From Orychophragmus violaceus (lineage: Eukaryota; Streptophyta; Magnoliopsida; Brassicales; Brassicaceae): a DNA stretch of 64,000 bases. Position 1 is the stretch's first letter, and every line of letters begins with the position of its first letter. The DNA lies in NCBI GenBank assembly GCA_030180135.1, contig CM058238.1, positions 90,776,619 through 90,840,618 on the forward strand, read 5' to 3'. The translations under genes and the position numbers were made by a program. The notes under the pieces are model-generated. The model searched no databases and had not been told where the DNA came from. It saw only the letters and a program-made list of their open reading frames with translations. Positions 1 through 9,951 of this stretch are shown in pieces.

Positions 1-64
1 ATTAAGAAGATTCGTTAATGAGATCTCTTAGTTGTGGAGTTCTCCTAGAATTCGTTTGGTGAAT
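1..64 (-). mobile_element. TrG internal fragment at left edge, continues at 48787
   Basis: These 64 bases match 51595-51658 inside the TrG array, in the region between an LTR and the gag stop. The match ends in TGAAT (60-64), and the same TGAAT reopens TrG sequence at 48787. The interval between is therefore an insertion into TrG, and this fragment is the other side of the insertion site. The rest of this TrG unit, with its next LTR, must lie left of the window. Confidence 0.85.
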
Positions 65-876
65 TGATACGATCAGAGTTTTAATCCCTAGATCTACACT
101 GCAAGTGCACAGACGTGAACCAGTAGTATATAGGGTATCAAATCCACAGAGACTCTAGATTCTTACGATAGATTATAGAATGTCAGGTTAAGCTAGGTAG
201 CAATAGAGAAAGCAGTAAATCAAACAGCAGAAAAGTAAATAGATCGGTTTGTAAGCAAGAAGCGAATGCGTCAGGTCAGGGGAGTTCTCAGGAAATCAGA
301 AACACAGGCTAATCAATCAATCGGGATCTAATTAAGAATTTTCCTAGAACTAGAATCACAGAATTATAACATACCAACTTTCGTTGCGAATATTATCTAT
401 GTCTAACAACCTAGCAAGCCAATTTTCGTTGTGAATCCTAGAGTTCTAAACAAGCATTAATCTCAGGTTCTTTCGTTCACAATTCTCCTAAGCCAAATTT
501 CTTTGCGAATAGTCAAAATGCTCATCTAGGTTCTTTCTAGTCAGTTAACCAATTGTCGTTGCGGAAATCAACCTAACATCATAAATCTGGGTAGCTACTT
601 CAGATTAAGCAATAAGAACAACCCTAGATGAAGAACTAACAGATATGAATCCCTACAGATTGATCAACCTATAATTCCATGAAATCCCTAAACCTAACAA
701 GTGAACTACTCAGACATGACAATCATAACAAAAGACATGATGAATAGATTACTGAATATCATAAAACATAATAAGAATCAGGGGTTCGAAATCTTCTCTC
801 TGTCGAGTATCTGATCAGCCCCTAAACCTCTCTGAATGTAAAATAAAGCGTAGCCAAAAAATGGCTTAAAACCCTA

Positions 877-884
877 ATATATAA
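877..884 (-). promoter_or_regulatory. TATA-like box in Ath-1 LTR
   Basis: Minus-strand TTATATAT lies within the LTR; the same element is conserved at 48442-48449 and, in the plus-strand relative, at 5398-5404. The position, about 340 bp from the LTR start, suits U3/R promoter function. Inferred from sequence only. Confidence 0.45.
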
Positions 885-989
885 GTCTAAACACGTTTTT
901 GGGCCTTTTGCAAGTTTGGGAAGTTTCTGGGAAAAAACTGTAATTTCTCCAAAATGCAGATTTTTGGGCGCAGAACCTTGGAATCACCT

Positions 990-1026
990 TGCGTCGACCA
1001 CTGCACATACTGCATCGATCGTTGCA
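990..1026. repeat. Paired 16-bp palindrome, LTR of Ath-1
   Basis: Two units of the TGYRWCGATCGWYRCA family, with 8-bp cores at 994 and 1015 (21 bp apart). The first is degenerate (core TCGACCAC). The same pair occurs in the other LTR copy at 48554-48590. Confidence 0.8.
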
Positions 1027-1222
1027 AGGTGATTTCACAGCCAGTGAACTCTGTGAAACCTCTAAACAGTGCAGAAATGCTCCCAATGCTCCCAAAACGT
1101 CCAATTGAGCTCCAAATGTGCATAAACCTGTAAAACACCTGAAAAGACTCCAAAACACATAGAAAGACTCGATAACAAAGACATATACCATAGTTAAAAG
1201 TCCTAAAATCCATGGTATATCA

Positions 1223-2518
1223 ACTCTCCCACACTTAGCTTTTGCTTGCCCTCAAGCAAAAAAAGACCAAGATTAGGAGAAGAAGTTTGAAAACTTCAGA
1301 AACTCGTTTCATCGTAGGAGCACCACACTCAGATTCGCCTTAGTAAGCCACATGAAAATGAACCTGCAAACATCAAGACCAACATATACTTCCCCCACAC
1401 TTAGCAACTATCCTGAGTAAACTCCACAATCACATTCAGAGCATCCAAATTCACCCTACTGACTTCTATAAGCTATTAAGTGCGGTCTCACCTAAATATT
1501 ATCGATCAAAGGGCACATGGATTCTTACTCTGTTAGCTCTAGACCACCATACTATCTTTTTATGGTTCCTTTCTTCTCTTTTCCCTTCCTTAGCAACTGA
1601 TTTTTCCCCATTGGGTATCATTTTTTTTTTTATCAGTGCTCTTCCCGTTATGGGGTGTACTTTGGACACATTCCATGGATGCACAGGAGGTAATAATGGT
1701 AGCTACCACTTCGGAGCTACTAGCTCATCCTCAGTTTATTACTCTTTTTTTTTTTACTTTAAGGAAGGGGATAAGGGAACCTTACTTGGACAGGTTTACA
1801 AGCTGTGTCAGAACTAACAGAGGAATCCGACTCAAGGTATACCAAGCCCTTAGGTGAGAAAATTAAGTCAAAATTAATGGTGAAGTTAAGTAATGGATTC
1901 TCTGAATACCTGAAGTGATATGGGTGTCCTCAGTAGGCTGGTCTGTGTTGGGTTTTCTAATAGTCATAGATCATCTGCAAACTCATCCAATGGTCACTTA
2001 GGTTCTTGAAAGTGTGGTAATCTCCTCAAAAAGTCATTGTTTCCTACTCGGTTTGACTCAATAAAACAAATTTGGACTGACTCTAAGAAAACAAAAGCGT
2101 GCGTCAGTAGCTACCTCCCCCACACTTGAAACACACTGTCCCCAGTAGTGTCAAGCTTAGGATCGGTGAGAAAAAGCGAAAATAAGAGAATACGAAAAGA
2201 GTCAGGACACTTACCTGTCGTCGGCCTGCGTCGATCGATGCAAGGCGATTATGCCCACGGTTATGTAGATAACCAGTGTCTGAACCGTAATTGAATTGGC
2301 AAACCGTAAATCGCATCTGCGTCGACCGATGCACTATGTGTGTCGATCGATGCAGTGCGATTCTGCATGTTTCTCACGCCTTTGAACACATAAAAATAGA
2401 AAATAAAAAACACCAAATCAAAATGAAAAATGAAAACAAAAACGAACCTAACAGTGGGTTGCCTCCCACTCAACGCTTGTTTAAAGTCAATATCTTGACT
2501 ATGGATAGGAGATCGGAC
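1223..2518 (-). other. Ath-1 3' non-coding region with three polypurine-tract-like motifs
   Basis: There is no credible gene here. On the minus strand the motif AAGTGTGGGRGAG occurs three times: next to the LTR (1223-1236, the presumed true PPT), at 1389-1402 and at 2112-2128. An imperfect hairpin AGTGGG...CCCACT lies at 2453-2470, just past the gag/protease stop. Palindrome units lie at 2227-2242 (single) and 2318-2354 (pair). Short ORFs in both directions do not resemble proteins. Confidence 0.75.
2318..2354. repeat. Paired 16-bp palindrome, Ath-1 3' region
   Basis: Cores TCGACCGA at 2322 and TCGATCGA at 2343, 21 bp apart. A related single unit sits at 2227-2242, where the homologous place in Ath-2 (8321-8357) has two units. 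Confidence 0.85.
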
Positions 2519-4980
2519 TTATGGGGGATTCAACAGAGACTTTGCGTGTTTATGTGAATGTCTCTTCATCCAAGGTGGCGTATATGCATTCGGATCATGA
2601 GATTTTCCAAGAAAAGAGCGAAGAGGATCAGGGTGGGAGCGAAGTGAGGGTGGGATACTACGTTTTTCTGCATTCAAAGCTGAAGGATTAGGAGATTTGA
2701 GTTTAGAAGAATCATACCTTTTCTTAGGTGGATGGAAGAGATCTGGAGATTTCTGCTTAAAAGCAGTTGCAGGCGCAGAAGATGTTAGAGCAAGTTCAGA
2801 ATGAACTGCCATCTTCTCTTTCCCATTAGGAACCTCTGGTTCCACCTCAACACTGAAGCTTTGTCCATCAATGGTGGATTTCTGCAGCTTATCCATCTTG
2901 AACTCCAAAGGCTGATCTCCTAGGTGGAGAGCAATCGAACTCTGTCTCACATCAATTATAGCTCCAGCAGTAGCTAAAAATGATCTTCCAAGCAGAATAG
3001 GATCATCTGGCTCAATCTCATACTTCAGCACCATAAAGTCTGTTGGAATAAAGTAATTTCCAACTCTGAGAGGGATGTTCTCAAGAACTCTTTATGGATA
3101 TCTCTTTGATCGATCGGCTAAGACAAGAGCGATCCTAGTGGGCTGGAAATCCACCAGTCCCAATCTCGCAGCCACAGAGTATGGCATGAGATTTATACTT
3201 GAGCCAAGATCACACAAGGACCTCTTGAATCTGTCTTTGTAGACAAAACAGTCTAACATAAAACCCCCTGGATCCTTTAGCTTCTCAGGAATCCTACCAT
3301 GAATAACAACATCGCATACTTCAGAGACCATCAAGACACCTTCTTCTTCAGTCATGTTACTAGAAATTATATCTGTAACACATCTCCTTACCATAGGAAT
3401 GTTCTTAACAGCATCAATCAATTGGGCTTCAGTTAGCTTATCTCGCATCATCTTCATGCACTTTTCTAACTGAATCTTTTGCTTGGACTTCCTAGGGAGA
3501 GGAATCTTCGGTTTGTAGACTCTTTCTTCAGCTGCAATCGGCTTCTCTGGAGAGATTGGCTGCTTACGCCCATGGTGTCGATCGATGCACGAGTTATGAC
3601 GATCGGCAGTGACACTCGAAAGTTATGTCGATCGACACACATCTGTGTCGATCGATGCAGTATCTTCATCTCGAGAATGTCCCGGATTTTTCAGCTCCAA
3701 AGCCTTATTATCTTGATTCTGCTCAGCTCCATCTTCTTCCAAAGCTGTCTTAACATGTTCTGTCTGTATACTGGCTTCCACTTGCGTTATCCTAGCATCC
3801 AGATTATCAACTCTGCTTATCAAAGTCTCCAAATTTCCACTCAGATCCTGATACATGAAGTTCATCTTTCCATTCAGATCTTGTGTCATAGAAGTAGCTG
3901 CTCAAGCATGGACTCAATCTTTGTTTGCTCATTGGATGGGGAGGCTTGGTGAGGTGAATAGCCATAATCATTCGATCCCGGAGCTTGTCTCTGTTGATTT
4001 CTATATGTCTGTCCATGATAATCAGCTCCATCTATATAATTCACCTCCGTAAACTCTTCAGCTACTGCATCAGATCGAAATTGCCTCTTCCTAACTAGGA
4101 TGCTGTGGACAGAGTCAATCTTGTCCCTCATCTTAGCTATCTGCAAGCTATCATCTTTGCCACCAGATCTCTGCCTCTCCTTATCAGCATTCTTGACACT
4201 ATTGCTAGTTATCAAGTTCTCAATAAGCTCTTTAGCTTCCTCTGGAGTCTTGGTATAGAAGTTCCCATTGCTTGCTGCATCCATAGCTTTCTGATACCAA
4301 AAATCCAAACCTCTGAAAAAAGCACATAAAAGTTGCACCTCAGAGAAACCATGGTGTGGACAATCTCTTTGGTACCTTCTGAATCTCATCCAAGCTGCCT
4401 TAAAAGAATCTGTAGGTTCCTGCTCGAATGTCAAGAGGTCATGTCTAAGCTGTTCGGATCTAGCATCGTCATAAAAGTGTCTAAGGAACTCCCTCTTGAC
4501 TGCATCCCAAGTGGTCAAATATCCTGGTGGTAGTTGTTTTAGCCAGTAAGCTGCTTCTCCTTTTAGAGAGAATGGGAAGAGATTACAAAAAAGATAATCT
4601 GAAGAGACTCCCTCAGCCTTGATACCGCTAGCCAATTCCTCAAATGTGTCTATATGATCCATAGGATGCTCGCTAGAAAGACCATGGAACTGATACTGTC
4701 CCACCAATGCGTAGTACTCTGGTTTCAGCCTGAATTCAGATCTGGTAAATGAAGGTGGTCGAATTGCAGACCGATTAGCATAGAATAGATCCGGTCTGTT
4801 ATAGTCAGCAAGTGTCTTCTCGCGACCAGCCTTCTGTTGTGCATGTTCCGCGCCCACGGCAACATCTGGTAGGATGGGGTTTCCTTCCCCGTCCAGTTTC
4901 TGACCCTTCGTGTTGCATATATGACCCCCTTGGTCTCGTATAATTCTGTCCGCTCCACGAATCAGAATCACAAGCTCCAT
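2519..4980 (-). pseudogene. Ath-1 gag-protease gene, broken
   Basis: The start at 4980 opens a 364-codon frame beginning MELVILIRGA. A Retrotrans_gag-type core follows, recognisable by FPFSLKGEAAYWLKQLP and then the AW..F..Y...CPHHG region. A frameshift near 3886-3889 moves the coding into another frame, which then runs through a coiled-coil-like stretch and a retropepsin-like domain (DPGGFMLDC, CDLGSSINLMPYS, then LLGRSFLATAG). In-frame stops interrupt it at 3623-3625 and 3092-3094. The final stop at 2519 follows a basic, Ser/Pro-rich tail. Gag would form the particle and the protease would mature it, but this copy cannot make a full product. No reverse transcriptase follows; the same C-terminal end recurs in Ath-2 and Ath-3. 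Confidence 0.85.
3574..3659. repeat. Two palindrome pairs inside Ath-1 gag
   Basis: Cores lie at 3578 and 3599 (21 bp apart) and at 3628 and 3648 (20 bp apart). Both pairs lie in the linker between the coiled coil and the protease of the broken gag gene, matching the pairs in the Ath-2 gag at 7024-7134. Confidence 0.85.
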
Positions 4981-5056
4981 AGAGAAAAACCTGCTAAACG
5001 TTCAAGTGCTCGGTATCACTGGTTTCGCTTTGTGTCGACCGATGCAAGAAGAGCGT
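4981..5056 (-). other. Ath-1 leader remnant, cut by Ath-2
   Basis: A short stretch upstream of the Ath-1 gag start, homologous to the Ath-3 leader at 13923-14023. It keeps one palindrome unit (5031-5046, core TCGACCGA). The PBS and LTR junction that should follow are missing because Ath-2 begins at 5057. Confidence 0.7.
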
Positions 5057-6215
5057 TGATATACCATGGATTTTAGGGTTTTTAACCATGGTATATGTCT
5101 TTGTTATCGAGTCTTTCTATGTGTTTTGGAGTCTTTTCAGGTGTTTTACAGGTTTAAGGCACATTTGGAGCTCAATTGGATGTTCTGGGAGCATTGGGAG
5201 CATTTCTGCACTGTTTAGAGGTTTCACAGAGTTCACTGGCTGCAAAATCGCCTTGCAACGATCGTTGCAGTTGTGCAGTGGTCGACGCTAGGTGATTCCA
5301 GGGTTCTGCGCCCAAAAAATTTGTATTTTGGAGAAATTACAGTTTTTGCCCAGAAACTTTCCAGACTTGCCAAAAGGCCCAAAAACGTGTTTTAGACTAT
5401 ATATTAGGGTTTTTAGCCACTTGTTTAGGCTACGCTTTACTTACGCTTTATTTTACATTGAGAGAGTTAGGGGCTGATCTTGTTCTTGAAAGAGAGAGGA
5501 TTTCGAACCCCAGTTCTTTATTTTATTATATGCTATTTGGTTTTCTATTCATGATGTCTTCTGTTTCGATGATCATGTCTAAGTAGTTTACCTGTTAGGT
5601 TTAGGGATTCTCATTAGGGATTTCATGGAATTATAGGCTGATAAATATGTAGGGATTCATATCTTTTTAGTTCTTCATCTAGGGTTGTTCTTACTACTTG
5701 ATCTGAATTGGCCACTTAGATTATTGATGTTAGGTTGATTTCTACAACGAAAATTGATTAATTAACTAGAAAGAACCTAGATGAGCAATTTGATATACTC
5801 GCAAAGAAATTTGGTTTAGAGGAACTGTGAACGAAAGAACTTGAGATTAATGCTTGTTTAGAACACTAGAATTCACAACGAAAGTTGGTTTGCTAGGTTG
5901 TTAGACATAGATAGGATTCACAACGAAAGTTGGTTTCTTATACTTCTGTGATTCCAGTTCTAGAACAGTTCTTAATTAGATCCCGCTTGATTGATAGCCT
6001 ATGTTCCTGATTTCCTGAGAACTCCCTTGACCTGACGCTTTGCCTGATTGCTTACACCGTTCTATTTAATTTATTGCTTGATTTACTGCTTTCACTACTA
6101 TTTCACCTAGCTTAATTCGACGTTCTACAATCTGTCGCAAGAATCTAGAGTCTCTGTGGATTCGATACCCTATATACTATAATTGCATTGACTGTGCACT
6201 TGCAGTAGAATAGAT
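5057..6215 (+). repeat. Ath-2 5' LTR, truncated at its 3' end
   Basis: It starts TGATATACCATGG, forming a perfect 11-bp inverted repeat with CCATGGTATAT at 5087-5097. It matches the Ath-1 LTR in reverse orientation. A TATA-like TATATAT lies at 5398-5404. The last bases that should precede the PBS are absent: the sequence jumps near 6210 from LTR to a point downstream of the PBS, by comparison with 13780-13870. A palindrome pair lies at 5254-5289. Confidence 0.82.
5254..5289. repeat. Paired palindrome in Ath-2 LTR
   Basis: Cores ACGATCGT at 5258 and GTGGTCGA at 5278, 20 bp apart. The second unit is degenerate. This is the reverse-orientation equivalent of 990-1026. Confidence 0.75.
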
Positions 6216-6312
6216 TTGAACTTAGGGTTTAGACTAGGTTTTTCGTTTTTGTTTTTGGTTACTATTTTTTTTTCTTCTGTTTCTTGCGTTTCAGGTACGC
6301 ATGTAATCGCAC

Positions 6313-6396
6313 TGCATCGATCGACACGATCCTGTGTGTCGATCGTCACATCTTCGTACTTGCATCGATCGACACTATTGTGCATCGATCGACACA
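6313..6396. repeat. Two palindrome pairs just before Ath-2 gag
   Basis: Cores lie at 6317 and 6339 (22 bp apart) and at 6365 and 6385 (20 bp apart). The last unit ends 10 bp before the ATG at 6406. Confidence 0.9.
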
Positions 6397-6405
6397 GAGC
6401 GTAAG

Positions 6406-8052
6406 ATGATAGGAATGATGGAACAGATCTTGGAAAATCAGCAGAATAACTCATTCTGCAGAGACTATGGTTCTTATTCATTCACTAGAGATTATGAATC
6501 TTCATCATATCAGTCTGTTCCTCCTCAAAATACACGATCTGATAAGCTGATGAGTATGATGGAGCAGTTACTGGAAAGACATGAAGAGGATTTGAACTAC
6601 ATTAGTAACTCTGGATTTCAAGGGAACATGTTTGGAAATCAGCAAGGTAATTCTTATCAGAGAACTTATGGATCATCCTCATATCAGACACCTCCTGCTG
6701 CTAATGCTTATGAGAGCAAAATGGAAGCCATGATGGAGCAGTTGCTAGAGGATCAGACTAAGACTGCTTTAGACTTCGACATGAAGCTGGATGTTATGCA
6801 TGAAAATCTGAATGTGAAGTTTGAATCTTTGAGCACACATGTGAAGAAGCTAGATGTTCAAGTTCAACAAACAGCTGGAGCAATACAAAGGCAAAGTGAA
6901 GCTAGGAAAGCTGAACAGAACATATCCATTAATGTTGTGACCATAAGAGATGAGATTGACTTGCTAGGAGAAGAAGAGAGCATAATCTCGGATTTTTTGG
7001 AAACATTATGTCTGTCTGAGACATGCATTGATCGATACAACTCGTGCATCGGTCGATGCATCCCCGATACGTCTGATGAATATGTGAAAAATCGCTTTGT
7101 GTCGATCGACACACCCACTGCATCGATCGACACAGAGCGCAGACGGGAGCAGAAACCTGCAACAGTCCTGGAACGAGTCTATAAGCCCTCTGTGCCATAT
7201 CCTAAAGTTCCTAAACTGTCTAAACAGGAGCTAGACGTGGCTAATTGTATGAAAGTGATGGAAAAGAAGCTGGTTCAGATTACAGAGAAACTTCCAGATC
7301 CAGGAGCATTTGTGCTAGACTGTTATATCTCTAAGGACAGATTCAAGCGTTCTCTGTGTTATTTAGGAGCTGATGTGAATCTCATGCCATACTCTGTGGG
7401 TGTGAGATTAGGACTGATGGATTTCCAGCCTACTAGGATCTCTCTTATCCTAGCTGATCGATCAAAGAAGTATCCAGAAGGAGTTCTTGAGGATGTTAAT
7501 GTCAGAGTTGGGAACTACTTGATTCCAACAGATTTTGTGGTGTTGAAATATGAGATTGAGCCTGATGATCCTTTACTACTTGGTAGATCATTCTTAGCTA
7601 CTGCTGGAGTTTTGATAGATGTGAGACGTGGTCTGATTGATCTCCAACTGGGAGATAAGCCATTGCAGTTTAAGATGGACAGGAAGCAGAGAGCCACCAT
7701 TGATGGACAGAGCTTCAGTGTTGAGGTGGAACCAGAGGTTCCTGTTGGAGAAGAGAAGATGGCGGTTCCTCTTGAACCTGCTCTAACATCTTCAGTGCCT
7801 GCAACTGATCATAAGCAGAAAGCTCCAGACATCTCATTTCCACCAAAGGTAAGGCATAAATCATCTAAGCTTAAACCTCCTAATCCATCAACTTTGAATG
7901 CAGGAAAACGCAGAATCTCACCCATTCTTCGCTCCCACCCTGGTTCTATTCCCTCTTTCCTTGGAAGATCTCATGATCCGAAAGCATATACACCACCTTG
8001 GATGAGGAGACATTCACAGAGACACTCAAAGTCTCTGTTGAAACCGCCATGA
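6406..8052 (+). CDS. Ath-2 truncated gag-protease protein (548 aa)
   Basis: The first ATG in the open frame is 6406; the frame extends upstream only through GTG and palindrome sequence. The main gag core present in Ath-1 is missing, so the protein starts in its C-terminal linker. This holds three similar MMEQ(I/L)LE segments near residues 5, 50 and 110 and a coiled-coil-like region (about 125-170). A retropepsin-like domain follows (about 290-420). The residue before LG in the active-site motif is Tyr319 (CYLGAD), where Ath-1 has Asp (CDLGSS), so proteolysis is unlikely. The C-terminus is a basic tail ending KSLLKPP. Two palindrome pairs are read in frame as repeats of the type SIDT or CIDR. 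The frame is intact, but the protein is unlikely to work alone. Confidence 0.8.
   Translation: MIGMMEQILENQQNNSFCRDYGSYSFTRDYESSSYQSVPPQNTRSDKLMSMMEQLLERHEEDLNYISNSGFQGNMFGNQQGNSYQRTYGSSSYQTPPAANAYESKMEAMMEQLLEDQTKTALDFDMKLDVMHENLNVKFESLSTHVKKLDVQVQQTAGAIQRQSEARKAEQNISINVVTIRDEIDLLGEEESIISDFLETLCLSETCIDRYNSCIGRCIPDTSDEYVKNRFVSIDTPTASIDTERRREQKPATVLERVYKPSVPYPKVPKLSKQELDVANCMKVMEKKLVQITEKLPDPGAFVLDCYISKDRFKRSLCYLGADVNLMPYSVGVRLGLMDFQPTRISLILADRSKKYPEGVLEDVNVRVGNYLIPTDFVVLKYEIEPDDPLLLGRSFLATAGVLIDVRRGLIDLQLGDKPLQFKMDRKQRATIDGQSFSVEVEPEVPVGEEKMAVPLEPALTSSVPATDHKQKAPDISFPPKVRHKSSKLKPPNPSTLNAGKRRISPILRSHPGSIPSFLGRSHDPKAYTPPWMRRHSQRHSKSLLKPP
7024..7134. repeat. Two in-frame palindrome pairs in Ath-2 gag
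   Basis: Cores lie at 7028 and 7049 and at 7102 and 7123. Both spacings are 21 bp, so each pair adds whole codons. The units are translated as CIDRY..CIGRC and VSIDT..ASIDT. Confidence 0.9.
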
Positions 8053-9395
8053 GTCCGATCTCTATCCCATAGTCAAGCTAATGACTAAAAACAAGCGCTG
8101 AGTGGGAGGCAACCCACTGTTAGGTTTTGTTTTTGTTTTCATTTTTCGTTTTTGATTTGGTGTTTTTGATTTTCTGTTTAAGTGATTTCAGAGGCGTGAG
8201 AATCGCATTGCATCGATCGACACACCTAGTGCATCGGTCGATGCATATGCGATTTACGGTTAGCCGAGTTGATTGTGGTTCAGACACCTGTTATCTAAAT
8301 AACCGCGAGCATATTCGTCTTGCATCGATCGACACCCTTGTGGCATCGATCGACCCAGGCCGACAACAGGTTAGTGTTCAGCAACTTTTCGGATTGATCT
8401 TCATTTTATTTTCTTGCCAATCCTGAGCTCGACACTACTGGGGACAGTGTGTTTCAAGTGTGGGGGAGGTAGCTACTGACGCACGCTTTTGTTTTCTTAG
8501 AGTCAGTCCAAAAATTTATTTTATTGAGTCAAAACAGTCTAAGTAGGAAACAGTGAATTTTTGAGGAGTTAACAGCACTTGCAGGAACTTAAGTAATCAT
8601 TGGGATGAAGTTGCATGATCAATCTATGACTATTAGAAAACCCAATACGGATCAGCCTACTGAGGACACCCATATCAATTCAGGTATTCCGAGGATCCTT
8701 TACTGACTTCACCCTTGTAAACCTGACTTAATTTTCTCACCTAAGGGCTTGGTATACCTTTAGTCGGATTCCTCTGTTAGTTCTGACACAGCTTGTAAAC
8801 ATGTCCGAGTATGGTTCCCTTCTCCCCTTCCATAAAGTAAAAAAAAAAGAAGAATAATAAACTGAGGATGAGCTAGTAGCTCCGAAGTGGTCACATGAGT
8901 GGTAGCAAACACTATTACCTCCTGTGCATTCATGGAATGTGTCCAAAGTACACCCCCTAACGGGAAGAGCACTGAAAAAAAAAAAAAAATGATACCCAAT
9001 GGGGAAAAATCAGAATGCTAAGGAAGGGAAAAGAGAAGAAAGGAACCAGAAAAAGATAGTATGGTGGTCTAGAACTGACAGAGTAAGAATCCATGTGCCC
9101 TTTGATCGATAATCCTTAGGTGAGACCGCACTTAATAGCTTATAGAAGTCAGTATGGTGAATTTGAATTGCTTGGATTGATTGTGGAGTTTACTCAGGAC
9201 AGTTGCTAAGTGTGGGAGAAGCATATGTTGGTCTTGATGTCTTGCAGGTGATTCTTTCAGTGGCTTACTAAGGGGAATCTGAGTGTTGTTGCTTCTAGGA
9301 TGAAAAGAGTTTCTGAAAGTTTTCAAACCTCTTCACCATGTTTTAGTTCTGTTTTGCTTGAGGGCAATCAAAAGCTAAGTGTGGGGGAGTTGATA
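8053..9395 (+). other. Ath-2 3' non-coding region
   Basis: No gene is seen. The hairpin AGTGGGAGGCAACCCACT lies at 8101-8118. Palindrome pairs are at 8209-8245 (cores 8213 and 8234) and 8321-8357 (cores 8325 and 8346), both 21 bp apart. PPT-like AAGTGTGGGGGAG occurs near 8456-8469 and 9376-9390, with a variant at 9207-9219. The last copy is followed by the first bases of an LTR (TTGATATAC) before a tandem duplication begins. Confidence 0.75.
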
Positions 9396-9794
9396 TACCC
9401 AATGGGAAAAAATCAGAATGCTAAGGAAGGGAAAAGAGAAGAAAGGAACCAGAAAAGATAGTATGGTGGTCTAGAGCTGACAAAGTATGAATCCATGTGC
9501 CCTTTGATCGATAATCCTTAGGTGAGACCGCACTTAATATGCTTAAGAAGTCAGTAGGGTGAATTTGAATTGCTTGGATTGATTGTGGAGTTTACTTAGG
9601 ACAGTTGCTAAGTGTGGGGGAAGTACATGTTGGTCTAGATATCTTGCAATCGATTCTTTCAGTGGATTACTAAGGGGAATCAGAGTGTTGTTGCTTCTAG
9701 GACAAAAAGAGTTTCTGAAAGTTTTCAAACCTCTTCACCATGTTTTAGTTCTCTGTTTTGCTTGAGGGCAAGCAAAGGCTAAGTGTGGGAGAGT
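8993..9794 (+). repeat. Tandem duplication of about 403 bp at the Ath-2 3' end
   Basis: Positions 8993-9395 and 9396-9794 are nearly the same sequence, both running from TACCCAATGGG through the ATCGATAATCCTTAGGTGAGACC segment to a PPT-like tract. The junction falls on a short shared TACCCAATGGG. It probably reflects recombination between two related elements at microhomology, since the LTR after the second copy is of another subfamily. Confidence 0.85.
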
Positions 9795-9951
9795 TGATAT
9801 ATCATGGTTTTTACCGGTTTTATGCCATGATATAAGTATGTTTTTGAGTCTTTTTGTGTTTCTTTAGAGTCCTTTACAGGTGTTATTAGGTACACACACG
9901 TTTGGAGTGGATTTGGAGTAATTGGAGCATTTTGGAGTTTTTGTTGGGATT
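9795..9951 (+). repeat. Athila-like LTR start, variant subfamily, cut by Cop-3
   Basis: It follows PPT-like AAGTGTGGGAGAGT. The first bases form a hairpin like that of the other Ath LTRs, but with both arms changed (ATATATCATGG pairing with CCATGATATA). The sequence then drifts from the 5057 LTR. Cop-3 starts at 9952 and the rest of this LTR is not adjacent; 47720-48028 could be a remnant of it. Confidence 0.75.

Larger units (their letters stand above)
65..1222 (-). repeat. Ath-1 3' LTR (complete)
   Basis: On the minus strand the LTR starts TGATATACCATGG (at 1222) and ends ATCGTATCA (at 65), so it has TG...CA ends. It is bounded inside by the complement of a polypurine tract (1223-1236) and outside by the TGAAT TSD. 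Positions 478-1222 match the second LTR copy at 48029-48786. The stretch 300-700 carries several degenerate repeats of a motif like AACTTTCGTTGCGA. A TATA-like box lies near 877-884 on the minus strand. Confidence 0.88.
5057..9951 (+). mobile_element. Ath-2: Athila-like element, plus strand, rearranged
   Basis: It starts with an Ath-type LTR (5057 to about 6215) and carries an open gag-protease frame and the usual 3' region with PPT-like motifs. It ends in an LTR beginning at 9795 that Cop-3 cuts at 9952. The 5' LTR end, the PBS and the N-terminal part of gag are deleted around 6210. The LTR at 9795 belongs to a visibly different subfamily from the one at 5057, so the 3' end may have been acquired by recombination. 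No reverse transcriptase or integrase is present. Confidence 0.8.

Noticed and set aside
1611..1857. Small ORFs of 60-110 codons in the Athila-like 3' regions (also 8737-8999)
   Set aside because: They recur only because the non-coding DNA is shared between copies, occur in overlapping frames, and show no protein features.
3623..3659. Idea that the 20-bp spacing of a palindrome pair caused the Ath-1 gag frameshift
   Set aside because: The frame is the same on both sides of the pair; only a single stop codon (3623-3625) lies there. The real shift is near 3886-3889.
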